Source of the DNA: JAJYSO01 sp964451785
GTDB taxonomy: Bacteria > Bacteroidota > Bacteroidia > Flavobacteriales > Flavobacteriaceae
Direction of reading: 5' to 3'
DNA length: 44,997 bases
NCBI GenBank assembly: GCA_964451785.1
Contig: CAYVJG010000022.1
Span: 1 to 44,997, forward strand
Shown: in pieces, positions 17,472 through 24,810 of the stretch
How positions within the stretch are numbered: the first letter of the stretch is position 1
Layout of the letters: each line of letters starts with the position of its first letter
Notes under the pieces: model-generated
The model's input: the letters and a program-made list of their open reading frames with translations, nothing else
Database searches by the model: none
Told to the model about the DNA's origin: nothing
Made by a program: the position numbers and the translations under genes

Positions 17472-18012
17472 CGTTTTTATGTTTTGAAGGATCAAATAAC
17501 ATTGCTGTACACAGACAATGTTTTCTATTTTTACTTTTTAAGATTTGGAAATTCACACAAGTTTCGCAACCTTTCCAAAAGGCTTCATCTTGTGTTAATT
17601 CAGAATAAGTCACCGGTGAATAACCTAATTCGCTATTAATTTTCATTACAGCTAAGCCGGTTGTTAATCCAAAAATTTTAGAATCCGGATACTTTTCACG
17701 CGACAATTTAAAAACGGCTTGTTTAATTTTACGCGCTAAACCGTGCTGGCGAAACTGCGGATTGACAATCAAGCCTGAATTAGCCACATACTTGCCGTGT
17801 GTCCAGGTTTCGATATAACTAAATCCGGCCCAAGAGCCGTCATCAGCAAGAGCGATAATAGCTTTACCCTCCTGCATTTTTTGTTCAACATACTCAGGCG
17901 TACGCTTAGCGATTCCGGTACCGCGTATTTTTGCAGAACTCGCCATTTCATCTACAATAACCTGTGCCCACGCACAATCATCAGAATTTGCCTGTCTAAC
18001 AACAAATGTCAT
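17461..18012 (-). CDS. GNAT acyltransferase, candidate N-acylglutamate synthase, with Cys-rich tail
   Basis: This is the first gene of the arginine operon (183 residues). It has a GNAT fold with the acetyl-CoA pyrophosphate loop RQHGLA (88-93), preceded by beta-strand text NSGLIVNPQF. The operon has every later arginine gene but no argA or argJ, so this GNAT is the obvious candidate for the first step, acylation of glutamate with succinyl-CoA or acetyl-CoA. I recall a Bacteroides homologue linked to arginine synthesis by mutant fitness data, but cannot verify that here. The C-terminal tail holds Cys149, Cys152, Cys166 and Cys168 (C-x2-C-x13-C-x-C), which resembles a metal site and is not part of the standard GNAT fold. 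Confidence 0.88.
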   Translation of the reverse strand: MTFVVRQANSDDCAWAQVIVDEMASSAKIRGTGIAKRTPEYVEQKMQEGKAIIALADDGSWAGFSYIETWTHGKYVANSGLIVNPQFRQHGLARKIKQAVFKLSREKYPDSKIFGLTTGLAVMKINSELGYSPVTYSELTQDEAFWKGCETCVNFQILKSKNRKHCLCTAMLFDPSKHKNDEK

Positions 18013-18038
18013 TATTTTCTACATTAAAATTGAAGAAG

Positions 18039-18071
18039 CAAATATAGATTATAAATCTTTTATAAAACAAA
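18039..18071 (-). promoter_or_regulatory. Promoter of the arginine operon
   Basis: The minus strand has TTTG (18068-18071), a 21-base spacer, and TATATTTG (18039-18046), a good Bacteroidota -33/-7 pair. The start codon of the GNAT gene is 26 bases further on. Confidence 0.72.
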
Positions 18072-18102
18072 TAATATACGTAATATTCTTTTATATATTA
18101 TT
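18070..18102. promoter_or_regulatory. Perfect 9-bp inverted repeat at the arginine promoter
   Basis: AATAATATA (18070-18078) and TATATTATT (18094-18102) are perfect complements separated by 15 bases, and the inner edge touches the -33 element of the arginine promoter. It could be an operator for an arginine or amino acid regulator. In such AT-rich text chance is also possible. Confidence 0.35.
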
Positions 18103-18378
18103 ATTTCAGTTTATTTATCTATTTTATTAGTTATATTAGATACATATTACTGTTTTTATTATTCTATACCCAATTTATCAGAGAAAAAATTTCGTTTACA
18201 AAATTTCAGTTCCCTAATTTACCTAGTAAATGCGAACAAAATCTATCCAAAACAAAGTACATTAAGGCTGAAAAAAGCAATAAATGCTACACCATTTTTA
18301 AAAGAACACTAAAAGGAAGTTATCAGAATCTACTGCTCTCAAAAATCAGCATACAAAGCCATTTTAAGTCTGCCTTCT

Positions 18379-18394
18379 TAAATTAATTAATTTA
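18379..18394. promoter_or_regulatory. Perfect 16-bp palindrome upstream of the aminotransferase gene
   Basis: TAAATTAATTAATTTA is its own reverse complement and lies 71 bases before the aminotransferase ATG, on that gene's side of the divergent region. An AAGCGCTT palindrome follows at 18413-18420. Either could be a regulator site. The rest of 18013-18465 shows no gene. Confidence 0.33.
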
Positions 18395-18465
18395 GGGTAT
18401 AGCTTTTTAACAAAGCGCTTTTATAAACCCAAAATTATTCGGAAATTCGTCCAAAAAAATAGACT

Positions 18466-19689
18466 ATGTTATCCATTTCTAAAAAAGGTCAACAAATGCC
18501 CGCATCGCCGATACGGAAGTTGACTCCCTTTGCCGAAAAAGCACGCAAACAAGGTAAACATATTTTTCATCTCAATATAGGACAACCTGATATTGAAACT
18601 CCACAAGCAGCTTTAGATGCTGTGCGTAACAACCACTTAAAAATCCTTTCATACAGTCCTTCAGACGGTTTTGAAAGTTACCGCGAGAAACTGGCTGAAT
18701 TTTACCGCGATCGTTCTCATCTTCCTGTACAAACAGAAGACATTTTAATCACTACAGGTGGGTCTGAAGCCTTATCCTTTGCTATGGCAGCCATTTGCGA
18801 TGCGGGTGATGAAATCATTATTCCTGAACCATTTTATGCCAACTATAATGGTTTTGCTAATTTGATGAGTGCCACCATTAAACCTGTTCAAGCCAATATT
18901 GACAACAATTTTGCTTTACCTCCAATTGCTGAATTTGAAAAGTTAATCACCGCCAAAACAAAAGCAATTCTTATCTGTAATCCTGGTAATCCTACGGGCT
19001 ATCTCTACACTAAAAAAGAGATAGAACAATTGGCTAAGCTCGTTAAAAAACACGATTTATACCTTATCGCCGATGAAGTTTATCGCGAATTCACTTATGA
19101 TGGCGCCAGTCACAATTCTATTTTAAACGAAAAGGGAATTGAGCAAAATGCAATCATGGTTGATTCGGTTTCTAAACGGTTTAGTATGTGCGGGGCTCGT
19201 ATAGGCTGTTTAGTTTCTAAAAATAGTGACATCATAAACACGGCTATGAAATTTGCGCAAGCGCGTTTGAGTCCACCTACCTACGAACAAATAGCTAGTG
19301 AAGCAGCTTTGAGTACGCCACAATCCTATTTTGATGCGGTTAAGGAAGAATATGTAGATAGACGCAATGCCTTAATTAAAGCCTTAAAAGAAATTCCTGG
19401 TGTTAAAGTGGCCAAGCCACGAGGTGCGTTTTATTGTATTGCTGAACTTCCAATTGACGATGCAGAAGACTTTGCCAAATGGTTGTTAGAGCATTTTCAA
19501 GTTGATCGTCAAACGGTAATGATTGCCCCTGCTGCCGGATTTTATTCTACGCCAAATACCGGTAACAATCAAATCCGCTTAGCGTATGTCTTAAAAAAGG
19601 AAAATTTGATTACAGCCGTAAATATTCTCAAAGAAGGTTTACACGTTTATCTCAAAAAGAATGGAATTAATCCCGAATCAGTCGCTTAA
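18466..19689 (+). CDS. PLP-dependent aminotransferase, class I (aspartate aminotransferase-like)
   Basis: This 407-residue fold-type I aminotransferase should transfer amino groups between an amino acid and a 2-oxo acid. PLP contacts are clear: NPGNPTG (172-178), Asp203 and Tyr206 in IADEVYREF, Schiff-base Lys237 in DSVSKRFSMCGARIG, and a C-terminal Arg in QIRLAYV for the substrate carboxylate. The N-terminal LNIGQPDIETP is typical of the subfamily with broad aspartate, aromatic or alanine activity. The exact substrate cannot be read from sequence. It is divergent from the arginine operon and its end overlaps murB by 29 bases, so those two are co-transcribed. Confidence 0.93.
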   Translation: MLSISKKGQQMPASPIRKLTPFAEKARKQGKHIFHLNIGQPDIETPQAALDAVRNNHLKILSYSPSDGFESYREKLAEFYRDRSHLPVQTEDILITTGGSEALSFAMAAICDAGDEIIIPEPFYANYNGFANLMSATIKPVQANIDNNFALPPIAEFEKLITAKTKAILICNPGNPTGYLYTKKEIEQLAKLVKKHDLYLIADEVYREFTYDGASHNSILNEKGIEQNAIMVDSVSKRFSMCGARIGCLVSKNSDIINTAMKFAQARLSPPTYEQIASEAALSTPQSYFDAVKEEYVDRRNALIKALKEIPGVKVAKPRGAFYCIAELPIDDAEDFAKWLLEHFQVDRQTVMIAPAAGFYSTPNTGNNQIRLAYVLKKENLITAVNILKEGLHVYLKKNGINPESVA

Positions 19690-20677
19690 ACATCACAATA
19701 CCTTCGGGTTTGATGTTAAGGCAAAATTATATGCCGCTATAAACACTGTAGAAGATTTAAAAGAAATTTTAAAAACTTCTTACGCCGACGAACTCTTTAT
19801 TTTAGGAGGAGGAAGTAATGTGTTGTTGTCAAAAGATCTAGATTGCACCGTTTTACACATCAACCTAAAAGGCATAACCATTTTAAACGAAAGTGCTTCG
19901 CATGTCATCATTCAAGCTAAAGCCGGTGAAAACTGGCATCAATTTGTCAGACATTGTGTTGAAAATGGCTATGGTGGACTTGAAAATTTATCACTCATTC
20001 CGGGTAATGTCGGCACAGCGCCAGTGCAAAACATTGGCGCTTACGGCATAGAGCTCCAAGATAGCTTTGTAGAATGTGAAGCCATTCATCGGCAAACTCT
20101 TGAAGTTCGTACATTTAAAAAGGAAGAATGCCATTTTGGTTATAGAAATTCCATTTTCAAAAACGAAGCTAAAGATCTTTACATTATCACTGGTGTCACT
20201 TTCAGACTGACCAAGATTAACCATCAACTACACACCTCATATGGCAGTATTCAAGAAGAATTGCAAGCTATGCAGATAGCTCATCCTTCTATAAAAACCA
20301 TTTCGGATGCAGTGATTCGGATTCGTCAACGCAAGCTACCCGATCCTAATCAATTGGGCAACAGCGGTAGTTTTTTTAAAAATCCTATCATCACCGAAGC
20401 TGAATTTAAAACTTTGCAAGTCGCTCATCCTGAAGTAAAATACTATGAAGTACCCGGCAATCAATACAAGATTCCGGCCGGTTGGTTAATTGATCAGGTT
20501 GGGTTTAAAGGCTACCGCGAAGGCGATGCCGGTGTGCATAAAAATCAGGCTTTGGTTTTGGTTAATTATGGTAAAGCAACCGGAGAAGATATTCTTAATT
20601 TAGCTCGTAAAATTCAGGCTAAAGTCAAAGAAAATTATCAAATTAACCTTGAAACTGAAGTTAATATAATTGCGTAA
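19661..20677 (+). CDS. murB: UDP-N-acetylenolpyruvoylglucosamine reductase
   Basis: MurB is the FAD enzyme that reduces UDP-GlcNAc-enolpyruvate to UDP-MurNAc in peptidoglycan synthesis. The 338 residues match type I MurB. The FAD loop is LGGGSNVLLS (48-57), GNVGTAPVQNIGAYG (116-130) contacts flavin and substrate, Arg162 is in GYRNSIFK, catalytic Ser237 is in NSGSFFKNP, and Glu333 is in LETEVNII. The start at 19661 gives the expected N-terminus (SLKHHNTFGFD) and lies inside the 3' end of the aminotransferase gene, which suggests translational coupling. Confidence 0.97.
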   Translation: MELIPNQSLKHHNTFGFDVKAKLYAAINTVEDLKEILKTSYADELFILGGGSNVLLSKDLDCTVLHINLKGITILNESASHVIIQAKAGENWHQFVRHCVENGYGGLENLSLIPGNVGTAPVQNIGAYGIELQDSFVECEAIHRQTLEVRTFKKEECHFGYRNSIFKNEAKDLYIITGVTFRLTKINHQLHTSYGSIQEELQAMQIAHPSIKTISDAVIRIRQRKLPDPNQLGNSGSFFKNPIITEAEFKTLQVAHPEVKYYEVPGNQYKIPAGWLIDQVGFKGYREGDAGVHKNQALVLVNYGKATGEDILNLARKIQAKVKENYQINLETEVNIIA

Positions 20678-20791
20678 TACATTAAAATTAGTTCATCAAT
20701 CCCTCACTCAACCCAGTGACAATCAACATGTTTAACATTTATTAAGAGAAATTAATTCCGCTCATATATTTAAACAAACAAGATTAAAAGC

Positions 20792-20822
20792 TTTGCGCTA
20801 TTCGATTAAAGCACTAACTTTG
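20792..20822 (+). promoter_or_regulatory. Strong consensus promoter for the small Cys-rich gene
   Basis: TTTG (20792-20795), a 19-base spacer and TAACTTTG (20815-20822) match the Bacteroidota housekeeping consensus exactly, 19 bases before the ATG. Confidence 0.8.
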
Positions 20823-20841
20823 TAGTATTAAACTTTGAATT

Positions 20842-21048
20842 ATGGAATTGTTCTTAATAACAGTTGGTATTATTGCGCTATGCGTAGCTGGTATAGCTAT
20901 AAAAATTTGGGCAAAAAAAGACGGTGAATTTGCTGGTACTTGCGCTAGTCAAAATCCACACCTCAACAAGTCTGGCGAGCCTTGTAGTTTTTGTGGCAAC
21001 ATGCCTGGTTCATGTGATTCCAATTCCTCTGAACCTAAAAAGGCTTAA
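20842..21048 (+). CDS. Small single-pass membrane protein with Cys motif (NqrM-like layout)
   Basis: This 68-residue protein has an N-terminal hydrophobic helix (about 3-23), then a short basic stretch and a Cys-rich tail: Cys34 in GTCASQNP, Cys48 and Cys51 in EPCSFCGN, and Cys58. The layout, one membrane helix followed by G-(S/T)-C and a C-x2-C group, recalls the Na+-NQR maturation factor NqrM (DUF539), which delivers or holds iron. The sequence match is only general and no nqr genes are in the window. A consensus promoter and a terminator frame the gene exactly, so it is very likely real and monocistronic. Confidence 0.82.
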   Translation: MELFLITVGIIALCVAGIAIKIWAKKDGEFAGTCASQNPHLNKSGEPCSFCGNMPGSCDSNSSEPKKA

Positions 21049-21081
21049 GTAGATTTACTTCTATAACAATAATTAATACTG

Positions 21082-21111
21082 ACGACTGCTCTAATTGAGC
21101 AGTCGTTTTTT
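21082..21111 (+). terminator. Intrinsic terminator after the small Cys-rich gene
   Basis: CGACTGCTC (21083-21091) and GAGCAGTCG (21097-21105) form a perfect 9-bp stem with a 5-base loop, followed by six T residues (21106-21111). Confidence 0.92.
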
Positions 21112-21161
21112 ATATAAGGTCACTCAAGTTTCAGAGTTATTCTACCTCAATCTTTATTGTT

Positions 21162-21249
21162 GAACTACTTCGTAGTTCTGTAAAGCACGGTAATCTCAGT
21201 GCCCTGAGTTACACTCGGGGTTAATCATATTTCAACCATTACAGGGTTG
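21162..21249. repeat. REP-like element of three adjacent hairpins
   Basis: Three palindromic units lie in a row: GAACTAC-TTC-GTAGTTC (21162-21178), CCCTGAGT with ACTCGGGG (21202-21220), and CAACC with GGTTG (21233-21249). This layout, with TTCAACC...GGGTTG at one end, resembles repetitive extragenic palindromes that I recall from Bacteroidota genomes in association with REP-associated tyrosine transposases (RAYTs). A decayed RAYT is present at 41769-42260 in this window, though not next to this element. Confidence 0.55.
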
Positions 21250-21275
21250 GTTATAACTATAAACAGAAGTATGCT

Positions 21276-21399
21276 TTAATACCGTATGGATAAATTAAAT
21301 AGTCCAATTTCGACTTTGTCTCATTGTACTAGTAATTTATGGCCCACGGCATTATCCCTACAAAAGATATTATAAATCGGGCTAAAAAATAATTCTAAA
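21276..21399. repeat. Dispersed ~125-bp repeat, copy 2 (inverted relative to copy 1)
   Basis: The reverse complement of this segment aligns with 6309-6433. The arms here are TAGTCCAAT (21300-21308) and ATTGTACTAG (21323-21332), with one mismatch against copy 1. The centre TTCGACTTTGTCTC (21309-21322) has the same plus-strand orientation as in copy 1, although all flanking sequence is reversed. The rest of the intergenic region to 21783 holds no gene I can support. Confidence 0.83.
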
Positions 21400-21754
21400 T
21401 TGGCATAATCTCCTAATTTCTCATTTGCTACCTTCCCCTGAAACTTGAGTAAGGTCATATAAAGTGCGTGACAAAATTTTAAAACGAAAGCTATTTCCTC
21501 AATTTTTAACCCCAATCCTAAAGAAAGAAATTTGAGGAAATAAGTCCCTCCGTTAGATCTAGTGGTAAAATCAATTTCCAACAATCTCATAAAATTATTT
21601 TTACTACGCATTCAAAAAATAACATTAGATTGATTTTCAACAACTTATTAAATTAGAGCTAAGCGCTATAAAATCACAACGCACATCTGTCTCGTTTTGA
21701 AATTCATTTTCATTTAAAAACGCAATAAAAATTACATTTCCTTACTAGATTCCT

Positions 21755-21762
21755 TACCTTTG
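21755..21762 (+). promoter_or_regulatory. -7 promoter box for lipA
   Basis: TACCTTTG matches TAnnTTTG exactly, 21 bases before the lipA ATG. The -33 region is weak. Confidence 0.6.
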
Positions 21763-21783
21763 TCCGTACTAGAATAAACATCT

Positions 21784-22656
21784 ATGGCAACAGAAACTAT
21801 CACTCGTGGCAAACTAGCACCGAAGCCCAAATGGCTTCGTGTCAAGCTACCAACTGGCGAAAAATATAGAAACCTCCGTAAAATTGTCGATAAATACGAT
21901 CTCCACACCATTTGTACTTCAGGAAGTTGTCCTAACATGGGTGAATGTTGGGGCGAAGGGACTGCTACCTTTATGATTTTAGGAAATGTCTGTACGCGTT
22001 CATGTGGCTTTTGCGGTGTAAAAACAGGGCGTCCCGATACTGTAGAATGGGATGAACCTGAAAAAGTGGCGCGTTCTATCAAATTAATGGGTATTGATCA
22101 CGCGGTGATTACCAGTGTTGATCGTGACGACTTAAAAGACATGGGATCTATCATTTGGGCAGAGACCATTCAAGCCATCCGCCGCATGAACCCTAACACC
22201 ACTTTAGAAACATTAATTCCTGATTTTCAAGGCAACGAGCGCAATATAGACCGCATTATTGCTGTTAAACCTGAAGTGGTTTCGCACAATATTGAAACCG
22301 TTCGTCGTTTAACACGCGAAGTACGCGTGCAAGCTAAATACGATCGCAGTCTCGCTGTTTTGCGTTACTTAAAAGAAAATGGCATTCGCCGCACAAAATC
22401 TGGCATTATGCTCGGCTTAGGTGAACGTGAAGATGAAGTCATTCAAGCTTTAAAAGATTTACGTGAAAATAAAGTGGATGTAGTCACCATTGGCCAATAT
22501 CTACAACCGAGTAAAAAACATTTACCTGTACAACAATTTATTACTCCTGATCAATTTGCTAAATACAAAGAAATTGGACTCGAACTCGGTTTCCGTCATG
22601 TTGAAAGTAGTGCTTTAGTGCGTTCATCATATAAAGCTAAAAAACATTTAAATTAG
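21784..22656 (+). CDS. lipA: Lipoyl synthase
   Basis: LipA is a radical SAM enzyme that inserts two sulfur atoms into protein-bound octanoyl groups to make lipoate for 2-oxo acid dehydrogenases and the glycine cleavage system. The 290 residues hold both clusters. The auxiliary cluster ligands are Cys44, Cys49 and Cys55, with Ser282 in the C-terminal RSSYKA. The radical SAM motif CTRSCGFC supplies Cys70, Cys74 and Cys77. A partner octanoyltransferase gene (lipB) is not in the window. gap starts 13 bases downstream, so the two are probably co-transcribed. Confidence 0.97.
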   Translation: MATETITRGKLAPKPKWLRVKLPTGEKYRNLRKIVDKYDLHTICTSGSCPNMGECWGEGTATFMILGNVCTRSCGFCGVKTGRPDTVEWDEPEKVARSIKLMGIDHAVITSVDRDDLKDMGSIIWAETIQAIRRMNPNTTLETLIPDFQGNERNIDRIIAVKPEVVSHNIETVRRLTREVRVQAKYDRSLAVLRYLKENGIRRTKSGIMLGLGEREDEVIQALKDLRENKVDVVTIGQYLQPSKKHLPVQQFITPDQFAKYKEIGLELGFRHVESSALVRSSYKAKKHLN

Positions 22657-22669
22657 TGTAACTCTAACG

Positions 22670-23680
22670 ATGACCAAAAAGACAAGAATCGCGATTAATG
22701 GATTTGGTCGAATAGGACGTAGTCTCTTCCGACTTTTACTAGAACATCCTAACATAGAAGTTGCTGTTATCAACGACCTTGCTGATGCTAAAACACTGGC
22801 GCATCTTTTAAAATATGACAGTGTTCACGGCACTTTAGACGCCGATGTTTCAGCCGATGGGGAAACCATTATTGTCAACAGCAAACGCTATCCCCTCACC
22901 CATCAAACTGATATTGAAATCATTTCTTGGGAAGGTTTTCATGTGGATATTGTTGTAGAATGTACCGGAAAATTCAAAACGCGTCAAGCCTTAGAGCGCC
23001 ACTTAATCAGCGGTCCTAAAAAAGTTATTCTTTCAGTACCGCCTCAAGATGATTCTATTGCGATGGTTGTTTTAGGCGTTAATGAAAAAGAGTTGACCGG
23101 CAAAGAGCGCATTATCTCAAATGCTTCCTGTACCACTAACAATGCTGCGCCGATGCTCAAAATTATTCACGACGCTTTAGGCGTTGAGCAAGCTTATATT
23201 TCAACGGTCCATTCTTACACAAGCGATCAAAACTTGCACGACCAGCCCCATCGTGATTTGCGTCGTGCCCGTGCTGCCAGCCGTTCAATTATTCCGACAA
23301 CTACCGGAGCAGCTAAAGCTTTGACTAAGATTTTCCCTGATTTAGCCGATGTCATTGGTGGTTGCGGCATTCGCGTGCCTGTGCCTAATGGCTCTCTAAC
23401 CGACATGACGCTCAACGTGAAGCGCAAGACGTCGATTGATGAAATTAATCACCTCTTTAAAGAAGCCTCTGAAAAGGATTTTAAGGGCATTGTTCAATAC
23501 ATGACTGATCCTATTGTTTCTTCTGATGTGATTGGTAACCCTTATTCTTGCGTTTTTGATGAAGAAATGACTTCCGTTATCGACGGTCATCTTGTCAAAC
23601 TTATAGGCTGGTATGACAATGAACGCGGTTACAGCAATCGCTTAATCGATTTGATTTCACTAGTTAGTTCAAGCTTGTAA
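22670..23680 (+). CDS. gap: Glyceraldehyde-3-phosphate dehydrogenase, type I
   Basis: This enzyme oxidises glyceraldehyde-3-phosphate to 1,3-bisphosphoglycerate, or the reverse, in the cytosol. The 336 residues start with the Rossmann loop NGFGRIGR (10-17). Asp36 in NDLAD suggests NAD rather than NADP preference. The active site has Cys154 in SNASCTTNNAAP and His181 in STVHSYT, and DLRRARAASRSIIPTTTGAA (196-215) is the phosphate-binding region. The genome may have more than one gap gene, so its role in glycolysis versus gluconeogenesis is open. It follows lipA by 13 bases. Confidence 0.96.
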   Translation: MTKKTRIAINGFGRIGRSLFRLLLEHPNIEVAVINDLADAKTLAHLLKYDSVHGTLDADVSADGETIIVNSKRYPLTHQTDIEIISWEGFHVDIVVECTGKFKTRQALERHLISGPKKVILSVPPQDDSIAMVVLGVNEKELTGKERIISNASCTTNNAAPMLKIIHDALGVEQAYISTVHSYTSDQNLHDQPHRDLRRARAASRSIIPTTTGAAKALTKIFPDLADVIGGCGIRVPVPNGSLTDMTLNVKRKTSIDEINHLFKEASEKDFKGIVQYMTDPIVSSDVIGNPYSCVFDEEMTSVIDGHLVKLIGWYDNERGYSNRLIDLISLVSSSL

Positions 23681-23709
23681 TACAGAATTTAAAACTAGCA
23701 TACACTTAA

Positions 23710-23745
23710 AATAGCCGGAAGAGAAACTCTTTTCGGCTATTCTAG
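23710..23745 (+). terminator. Terminator-like hairpin after gap
   Basis: AATAGCCG (23710-23717) pairs with CGGCTATT (23734-23741), with further pairing of AAGAG/CTCTT inside. The T tract is weak (CTAGTTTTG). Confidence 0.6.
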
Positions 23746-23838
23746 TTTTGATGCCAAGTGCAATGCAGCAAATCTCGACTCTACACTCATCCTAAATCAA
23801 CTACCTTACAAAAATAAATCGATATTTTCAGACCATAA

Positions 23839-23867
23839 AAAAACCACAACTATATGCTGTGGTTTTT
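23839..23867. terminator. Bidirectional terminator between gap and the T9SS cargo gene
   Basis: AAAAACCACA (23839-23848) and TGTGGTTTTT (23858-23867) form a perfect 10-bp stem with A/T-rich ends on both sides. It is suited to ending the minus-strand gene at 23891 and any read-through from gap. Confidence 0.83.
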
Positions 23868-23890
23868 AAATTAGTTAAAAATCGTTTATA

Positions 23891-24637
23891 TTATTCAATA
23901 ACGATTTTTTGAGTTTTAGTTTGGCCTTTAGCATTTTGAAAACGCACGAGGTAAACTTGAGCAGATAAACTAGAAACATCAACGGTATTTAAGCCGCTAG
24001 CTAAATGTGCTGCTTTCACTTCTTGACCTAACAGATTATACACTTGCATTTGCGCCGGGCGCTCTGCATTAATGGCCAATTTACCATTGTTAATCATCGT
24101 GCTTTGCAATTGAACCGCCATATCTTGAGCGTGTTCGGCTACACTTAAGGCTGAAGTATAAATATAGGTAATCTGCATAGACTCTTGTACAAATAAACCC
24201 ATAGGATCCATTTGTTGAAATTCTAAGACATAGACTGAAGATTCGTTTATATTGGGAATACCATTTTTGCTTTCAACCCAAATATGATCTCCTGAAGAAC
24301 CTTGATGTTGCCCAGGTTGAATTGTAACTGATGAAGCTTCACTTCCTTCTACTGGATAAGTAGCACCCTCTAGCACCCCATAATAACACTGTCCAAAGCA
24401 CAATTGCATACCATCACCAGACCCATTAGTGATAGATACTACCTTAACGCGCATATCAATAGGATTTTCGGTATCGTTATACACATAAAAGCCTAATTCA
24501 GCAGTAGTATCAGTAGTGGTGTATTCAAATACATCATCGGCGTTTATAGGATCACCATCGATAGTGGTGACATGAAATTGAGCTTGCGCTACAAAACACA
24601 GCAAAACAGCTGCTAAAAACAAAGTAATTTTTTTCAT
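23891..24637 (-). CDS. Secreted protein with T9SS type A sorting domain
   Basis: This 248-residue exported protein has a signal peptide (MKKITLFLAAVLLCFVAQAQ, cleavage after about residue 19). Its middle region (20-175) is beta-rich, contains two Cys in LCFGQCYYG and has no fold that I recognise. The C-terminal 70 residues look like the Por secretion system sorting domain: MQVYNLLGQEVKAAHL, then GLNTVDVSSLSAQVYLVRFQ and a closing KTQKIVIE. The domain would send it through the type IX system to the surface or medium. Acid- and Thr-rich text in the mature part is usual for such cargo. The function is unknown. It lies downstream of another T9SS cargo gene but has a terminator between. Confidence 0.9.
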   Translation of the reverse strand: MKKITLFLAAVLLCFVAQAQFHVTTIDGDPINADDVFEYTTTDTTAELGFYVYNDTENPIDMRVKVVSITNGSGDGMQLCFGQCYYGVLEGATYPVEGSEASSVTIQPGQHQGSSGDHIWVESKNGIPNINESSVYVLEFQQMDPMGLFVQESMQITYIYTSALSVAEHAQDMAVQLQSTMINNGKLAINAERPAQMQVYNLLGQEVKAAHLASGLNTVDVSSLSAQVYLVRFQNAKGQTKTQKIVIE

Positions 24638-24735
24638 AAACAGTTTTTAATGTCGATTTTACGAAGTTACATATAAAATTCAATTAATCAGTGGATAATG
24701 CTTAATAAAATCTAATTTTTAACAGTTATTCGTTT

Positions 24736-24776
24736 AAAAACAAACTATGCGCAAGCTGAGTAGTTGCGCATAGTTT
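24736..24776 (-). terminator. Minus-strand terminator after the Omp28-like gene
   Basis: AAACTATGCGCAA (24742-24754) and TTGCGCATAGTTT (24764-24776) form a perfect 13-bp stem with a 9-base loop. On the minus strand it is followed by GTTTTTAAA. Confidence 0.88.
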
Positions 24777-24810
24777 AAGTCTTCATAAATTAATTGCTAA
24801 TCCAATTAAT

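Noticed and set aside
21321..21611. 96-residue minus-strand reading frame in the gap before lipA
   Set aside because: Its last third lies in the dispersed repeat, and the other copy has small indels there and ends differently. No family is recognised and no promoter is visible. It is probably not a gene, although a remnant of a mobile element gene is possible.
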